Assembly: GCA_009746045.1 (NCBI GenBank)
Contig: RPFO01000253.1
Location: 1,152,069-1,197,068, forward strand
DNA from: Mesostigma viride
Lineage: Eukaryota; Streptophyta; Mesostigmatophyceae; Mesostigmatales; Mesostigmataceae
DNA: 45,000 bases
Direction of reading: 5' to 3'
This document shows, in pieces, positions 38,447-45,000 of this stretch (its first letter is position 1; each line of letters opens with the position of its first letter). The notes below the pieces were generated by a model that searched no databases, was not told where the DNA came from, and saw nothing but the letters and a program-made list of their open reading frames with translations. The position numbers were made by a program, and so were the translations under genes.

Positions 38447-39076
38447 ATGGCCGATGGACAGTGCCAACACAGCCAATACGGGCCACATGCAACGGTGCCA
38501 AGGTCACGTTGGGATCTTTTGAGGGTGTGCAGATGGGCAAAATGGTTCCATGCAACAACCGGACATGGCAGAAAGATAACTGATGGAGGGGTAGGGGAGG
38601 CAAGGCAAGACAATTGCGTGGCGGTTCCGACCCCCACAACAGTACCGGCCTGCTGGTGCGACATAGGCATGACCTGACAGTTGATAGCACATTCCATATC
38701 AACAAGTGATGGCTTGACACGATTCTGGTCACTTGCCCGCACGCGACCGGGTGCCAGACACGGATCTGCCACCGCACTGCCAACCAATGCATGCCCTTCA
38801 ACTACGCCAGCGACACCAAAATCTTTTGCTGAGAGGCAACATGCAAACACCCCAGAACATGTCCACTCGTACAAGACAGGACGAACCCCATTCCACCATG
38901 CACAAAGACATATACTGTTCTATTGGGGAACATCCCCATGCCCACAATAAACAGTTCGGCACCACATGCGTTCCATGTTCGTGCCGCCCTGCTCCGCCCC
39001 CCCCCAGCTGACCCTGTCCCACCCAACCCTCTCTCTACCCTTGTGACACAAAACGTGCTCCGCAAAGCACAACAAG
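38447..39076. other. 600 bp without a recognised gene
   Basis: A 149-codon minus ORF (38,425-38,874) partly overlaps the truncated LINE copy and has no recognised motif. A C-run lies at 38,995-39,006. Nothing can be assigned. Confidence 0.35.
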
Positions 39077-40208
39077 TGTCGCGTTTGCGTGCCATTATAT
39101 CCTAGCCTATCACTTGGAAGGCATATCCATAGCAATAGAGTACTCTTGTGTGTGATCCACTATATGGTGGAAATGATAGGTGTGGTCCTTGACGGCACCA
39201 CCACCTTCATGACAGGCAGCGCAGCCAGCCGATATTTATATTATGAAGATTGCAATAATGCTTTATGATGAAAGCAATGCCCAAACCATTCATTCCATAA
39301 CATTTGACAAATTACAATGAATGCCGAGTTGTGCTGCCGCAACTGTAAGAGTAACTACATATCCTTGAGACCCATCGAAATCACCACAGACCGACCATGA
39401 CGCCACTGTGGCGCAACAGTGTTTACTTACGTCATAATCTATATCAACTGTGTGACTCTGCGCTCATGTCCCAGTTACTGGCACACTGGCCAACGACGAA
39501 CCGGCCCTTTCCCGGGACTGTTCCCGGGTCAGCAGAACGTTTCTCGTCCACAATGCCAACAACATCCCAACCGGATCAAACCATTGTCAATCTTATCAAC
39601 CATCGTCATGGCAACGACATGCAACCACTCACGGGGGCTGCTCCGGGCTGTTCGAGAAGTTTAACCCCATGAAGACAACAAACTAGTTGTGAGGGAGAGA
39701 AACGAGCGAACAACGACCACCATGGCCGCTGCGCTGCTCCTAAATACCTCCAAAAATCCCGGCATCCATGCGCTGTCGCATTTGCCAGCAAGCCGCCTGA
39801 CGTGCAGTTAGACTGCCAGCAAAATGCAGAGCAAGTCTGTTCGACAACCACGTGCGAGCCAGCACACCGCACACTACGATCTGCGTATCTAGCTTTGTCA
39901 GATGGACTGAACATCATTCCGTCTGGACAATACAAAAGATTCATAACTGCCAAATGTCACGCACCGGAATATTGCGCAAGCCACCAAGGCTTTGCGCCCC
40001 AAAGTCTTGCGCCTGAACCTAAGTCAGGTCACCTAAGACTGTCACTCTAGAAATTCAGGCCTTTCCGGCGCGGCGCTCCACACCGGCCCAAGGAACAAAG
40101 CCTGCGGCCTACTGAATCGGAACCAACCAAACGTCGGTAACGATTCCGATTACGGCAACCGCGTAACTTCTTGAGTGCACGGACGTAAATGATCACGGAC
40201 GTGACAGC
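39077..40208 (+). repeat. large tandem duplication, copy 1 (1,132 bp)
   Basis: Begins TGTCGCGTTTGCGTGCCATT and ends ..CACGGACGTGACAGC. Identical by eye to copy 2 at 40,209-41,655 apart from a 318-bp segment present only in copy 2. The short ORFs it contains (39,397-39,672; 39,606-39,953 minus) recur exactly in copy 2 and have no recognised domain, so no gene is called. Confidence 0.85.
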
Positions 40209-41655
40209 TGTCGCGTTTGCGTGCCATTATATCCTAGCCTATCACTTGGAAGGCATATCCATAGCAATAGAGTACTCTTGTGTGTGATCCACTATATTCC
40301 CCCCCACTTTTTAGCTCGAAAAAATGAAGAGCCAAAAAGTCAAAAAGAGGATCACATAGGGAAAAAAAAATTCCCACGACAGGACCACACATGCTTTTCA
40401 AATAGGCTAAGCAATAACCTCTTCAGTGCTTTTTCAAGGATAAGCATAATCCTCTTCATGGCTTTTTCAAGGATAAGCCTAATCCTCTTCATAGCTTTTT
40501 AAAGGATAAGCTTAATCCTCTTCCAAGTGCTTGATTCTGCAAGCAGCTTGGGTATATCTCCGGCTCAGGCTGTCCGAACTGAACCCGCCAAGGGTTGTTC
40601 GCTCGTTTAAATAAAGTGGAAATGATAGGTGTGGTCCTTGACGGCACCACCACCTTCATGACAGGCAGCGCAGCCAGCCGATATTTATATTATGAAGATT
40701 GCAATAATGCTTTATGATGAAAGCAATGCCCAAACCATTCATTCCATAACATTTGACAAATTACAATGAATGCCGAGTTGTGCTGCCGCAACTGTAAGAG
40801 TAACTACATATCCTTGAGACCCATCGAAATCACCACAGACCGACCATGACGCCACTGTGGCGCAACAGTGTTTACTTACGTCATAATCTATATCAACTGT
40901 GTGACTCTGCGCTCATGTCCCAGTTACTGGCACACTGGCCAACGACGAACCGGCCCTTTCCCGGGACTGTTCCCGGGTCAGCAGAACGTTTCTCGTCCAC
41001 AATGCCAACAACATCCCAACCGGATCAAACCATTGTCAATCTTATCAACCATCGTCATGGCAACGACATGCAACCACTCACGGGGGCTGCTCCGGGCTGT
41101 TCGAGAAGTTTAACCCCATGAAGACAACAAACTAGTTGTGAGGGAGAGAAACGAGCGAACAACGACCACCATGGCCGCTGCGCTGCTCCTAAATACCTCC
41201 AAAAATCCCGGCATCCATGCGCTGTCGCATTTGCCAGCAAGCCGCCTGACGTGCAGTTAGACTGCCAGCAAAATGCAGAGCAAGTCTGTTCGACAACCAC
41301 GTGCGAGCCAGCACACCGCACACTACGATCTGCGTATCTAGCTTTGTCAGATGGACTGAACATCATTCCGTCTGGACAATACAAAAGATTCATAACTGCC
41401 AAATGTCACGCACCGGAATATTGCGCAAGCCACCAAGGCTTTGCGCCCCAAAGTCTTGCGCCTGAACCTAAGTCAGGTCACCTAAGACTGTCACTCTAGA
41501 AATTCAGGCCTTTCCGGCGCGGCGCTCCACACCGGCCCAAGGAACAAAGCCTGCGGCCTACTGAATCGGAACCAACCAAACGTCGGTAACGATTCCGATT
41601 ACGGCAACCGCGTAACTTCTTGAGTGCACGGACGTAAATGATCACGGACGTGACA
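40209..41655 (+). repeat. large tandem duplication, copy 2 (1,447 bp)
   Basis: Offset 1,132 bp from copy 1 up to 40,297, then 1,449 bp from 40,616. The extra 40,298-40,615 segment contains four imperfect ~33-bp repeats (GGATAAGC.TAATCCTCTTCA.., 40,393-40,522). The end of copy 2 runs directly into the 28-bp satellite. No substitutions between the copies were noticed, so the duplication is recent or an assembly effect. Confidence 0.85.
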
Positions 41656-44260
41656 CAAGAGTATAGATCAGAGACATGCCCAACAAGAGTATAGATCAGA
41701 GACATGCCCAACAAGAGTATAGATCAGAGACATGCCCCACAAGAGTATAGATCAGAGACATGCCCAACAAGAGTATAGATCAGAGACATGCCCAACAAGA
41801 GTATAGATCAGAGACATGCCCAACAAGAGTATCGATCAGAGACATGCCCAACAAGAGTATAGATCAGAGACATGCCCCACAAGAGTATCGATCAGAGACA
41901 TGCCCCACAAGAGTATAGATCAGAGACATGCCCCACAAGAGTATAGATCAGAGACATGCCCAACAAGAGTATAGATCAGAGACATGCCCCACAAGAGTAT
42001 AGATCAGAGACATGCCCCACAAGAGTATAGATCAGAGACATGCCCCACAAGAGTATAGATCAGAGACATGCCCAACAAGAGTATAGATCAGAGACATGCC
42101 CAACAAGAGTATAGATCAGAGACATGCCCAACAAGAGTATAGATCAGAGACATGCCCCACAAGAGTATAGATCAGAGACATGCCCAACAAGAGTATAGAT
42201 CAGAGACATGCCCAACAAGAGTATAGATCAGAGACATGCCCCACAAGAGTATAGATCAGAGACATGCCCCACAAGAGTATAGATCAGAGACATGCCCAAC
42301 AAGAGTATAGATCAGAGACATGCCCAACAAGAGTATAGATCAGAGACATGCCCCACAAGAGTATAGATCAGAGACATGCCCCACAAGAGTATAGATCAGA
42401 GACATGCCCCACAAGAGTATAGATCAGAGACATGCCCAACAAGAGTATAGATCAGAGACATGCCCAACAAGAGTATAGATCAGAGACATGCCCCACAAGA
42501 GTATAGATCAGAGACATGCCCAACAAGAGTATAGATCAGAGACATGCCCAACAAGAGTATAGATCAGAGACATGCCCAACAAGAGTATAGATCAGAGACA
42601 TGCCCAACAAGAGTATAGATCAGAGACATGCCCAACAAGAGTATAGATCAGAGACATGCCCCACAAGAGTATAGATCAGAGACATGCCCAACAAGAGTAT
42701 AGATCAGAGACATGCCCAACAAGAGTATAGATCAGAGACATGCCCCACAAGAGTATAGATCAGAGACATGCCCAACAAGAGTATAGATCAGAGACATGCC
42801 CAACAAGAGTATAGATCAGAGACATGCCCCACAAGAGTATAGATCAGAGACATGCCCCACAAGAGTATAGATCAGAGACATGCCCAACAAGAGTATAGAT
42901 CAGAGACATGCCCAACAAGAGTATAGATCAGAGACATGCCCAACAAGAGTATAGATCAGAGACATGCCCAACAAGAGTATAGATCAGAGACATGCCCCAC
43001 AAGAGTATAGATCAGAGACATGCCCAACAAGAGTATAGATCAGAGACATGCCCAACAAGAGTATAGATCAGAGACATGCCCAACAAGAGTATCGATCAGA
43101 GACATGCCCAACAAGAGTATAGATCAGAGACATGCCCCACAAGAGTATCGATCAGAGACATGCCCCACAAGAGTATAGATCAGAGACATGCCCAACAAGA
43201 GTATAGATCAGAGACATGCCCAACAAGAGTATAGATCAGAGACATGCCCAACAAGAGTATAGATCAGAGACATGCCCAACAAGAGTATAGATCAGAGACA
43301 TGCCCCACAAGAGTATAGATCAGAGACATGCCCCACAAGAGTATAGATCAGAGACATGCCCAACAAGAGTATAGATCAGAGACATGCCCCACAAGAGTAT
43401 AGATCAGAGACATGCCCAACAAGAGTATAGATCAGAGACATGCCCCACAAGAGTATCGATCAGAGACATGCCCCACAAGAGTATAGATCAGAGACATGCC
43501 CCACAAGAGTATAGATCAGAGACATGCCCAACAAGAGTATAGATCAGAGACATGCCCAACAAGAGTATAGATCAGAGACATGCCCAACAAGAGTATAGAT
43601 CAGAGACATGCCCAACAAGAGTATAGATCAGAGACATGCCCCACAAGAGTATAGATCAGAGACATGCCCAACAAGAGTATAGATCAGAGACATGCCCAAC
43701 AAGAGTATCGATCAGAGACATGCCCAACAAGAGTATAGATCAGAGACATGCCCAACAAGAGTATAGACCAGAGACATGCCCCACAAGAGTATAGATCAGA
43801 GACATGCCCAACAAGAGTATAGATCAGAGACATGCCCAACAAGAGTATAGATCAGAGACATGCCCCACAAGAGTATAGATCAGAGACATGCCCCACAAGA
43901 GTATAGATCAGAGACATGCCCCACAAGAGTATAGATCAGAGACATGCCCCACAAGAGTATAGATCAGAGACATGCCCCACAAGAGTATAGATCAGAGACA
44001 TGCCCCACAAGAGTATAGATCAGAGACATGCCCCACAAGAGTATAGATCAGAGACATGCCCAACAAGAGTATAGATCAGAGACATGCCCAACAAGAGTAT
44101 AGATCAGAGACATGCCCCACAAGAGTATAGATCAGAGACATGCCCAACAAGAGTATAGATCAGAGACATGCCCAACAAGAGTATAGATCAGAGACATGCC
44201 CAACAAGAGTATAGATCAGAGACATGCCCAACAAGAGTATAGATCAGAGACATGCCCAAC
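41654..44260 (+). repeat. 28-bp satellite, about 93 copies
   Basis: Unit of 28 bp containing AAGAGTATAGATCAGAGACA and then TGCCC(A/C)AC. Almost all variation is at two positions: A or C after TGCCC, and TAT-A/C-GAT. About 2.6 kb without interruption or spacers. A block of at least 230 bp (41,701-41,930) recurs exactly at +1,260 bp (45 units), showing block amplification. Confidence 0.95.
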
Positions 44261-45000
44261 ACCGGGACTGCCGAAACATTGGGCGTCCATCACACTGGAA
44301 GTGCATCGGACTGTGGGTGACAGCCATCCCCACAACGTGCGCCCACCTGTGGGTTTACGATGGGTGATGTCCATGCCTTCCCGCCAATCCACCTTGGTCG
44401 CCGACGTCGCCTTCACCATCTGGCCACTCACAAGATGTCGTGAGCGATCGGGGAAGAGGAAAGGAGGCCCGGTTGCGAGATGAGGGGACCAGAATTTCAG
44501 AATTCAACTCGAGGGGGTGATTAGGGGAACGATGGCTATGCTTCTCTAAATGCCCCAAAACCGCGCGGATCCATCTCCTGCGAAGAAGTCACGCAAAACA
44601 AAGTGCTGTGTACAAAGCCAAGGTCCAACAAGGTGTGTTCAGACGTACACACGACCACAATACCTTGGGCCGGAAGGATGTAACTGTCCATGACATACTG
44701 CATCCAAGCAGGAAACTCAGCTTGCCCGAACGCTGCACGGCGTGAACTTTGGAAGTTTTCTAAACACAGCATCTACCACGCCTAAGCACAAACTTGTCAC
44801 AGCACGAGGGCGCTTTGACATCCTCTTAGTACAGCATGCCGCGCACAAGCACCCACGGGCAGTATTGCATCCCGGCGTGGCCTGTTGCCCCGGATCCATA
44901 CAAGCGAGCACCAGGTACCCCATAATCATGATGGTGATAATAATGGCGACGACGACGACAAAGCTATACTGACCAAAGTAGATAAGCTTCATGACACAGC
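44261..45000. other. right edge, no confident gene
   Basis: A minus ORF at 44,717-44,992 opens with a hydrophobic stretch (FVVVVAIIITIMIMGYLVLA) that is encoded by an ATGATGGTGATAATAATGGC/GACGAC-type triplet run (44,926-44,962), so it may be a microsatellite artefact. No family was recognised. An exon of a gene continuing to the right cannot be excluded. Confidence 0.3.

Noticed and set aside
38425-38874. 149-codon minus ORF
   Set aside because: It overlaps the end of the truncated LINE copy and its target duplication; no motif recognised.
41654-44260. CRISPR-like array
   Set aside because: The 28-bp units are directly adjacent with no unique spacers; it is a minisatellite in a eukaryotic genome.
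44717-44992. Membrane-protein ORF on the minus strand
   Set aside because: The hydrophobic stretch is encoded by a triplet microsatellite; no other support.

Overview
The window looks like nuclear DNA of a chlorophyte green alga, most likely in the Chlamydomonadales. Coding stretches are GC-rich and split by GT-AG introns. One predicted secreted protein carries a 'SRHLLQ' tract, which is common in volvocine extracellular proteins, and there is a short interstitial CCCTAAA (TTTAGGG-type) telomeric tract. No bacterial-type operons, rRNA or convincing tRNA genes were seen. The species assignment is inference.

Layout. (1) 1-5,305: the 3' part of a plus-strand host gene. Four exons with matching splice phases encode a cysteine-rich segment followed by a root-cap/VWD-like extracellular domain. 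Its introns hold tandem repeats and a MITE with a TA target duplication. (2) 5,307-8,780: a pile of mobile elements: a solo LTR that itself carries an insertion, a 5'-truncated LINE, a LINE 3' fragment and a 1.1 kb ORF1-only LINE derivative. (3) 8,792-12,489: no recognised gene. (4) 12,490-20,044: a decayed plus-strand LINE (ORF1, endonuclease, reverse transcriptase), interrupted by a minus-strand LINE with an open 448-codon reverse transcriptase. (5) 20,857-24,890: a 2 kb ORF1-only LINE with a second, different 2 kb ORF1-only LINE inserted inside it in the opposite orientation. (6) 26,075-27,430: an internally deleted LINE in which the ORF1 start is joined to the RT C-terminal region. (7) 27,862-31,462: an RNase H1-type hybrid-binding ORF, a second solo LTR and a second reverse-transcriptase LINE copy. 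(8) 33,287-36,927: a telomeric tract inside a 63-bp tandem array, abutting minus-strand exons of a probable NAP/SET-family gene. (9) 38,127-41,655: a truncated LINE copy and an approximately 1.1-1.4 kb tandem duplication. (10) 41,654-44,260: about 93 copies of a 28-bp satellite.

The most interesting theme is a LINE ecosystem. Several LINE lineages end in a short hairpin followed by a (TTAA)n-like tail. ORF1-only elements carry the same 3' hairpin as a reverse-transcriptase-encoding element nearby, suggesting non-autonomous elements that borrow the RT of a partner, analogous to HAL1 half-LINEs or LINE/SINE pairs. Target-site duplications of 7-12 bp can be read directly for most insertions, so their relative order can be worked out.
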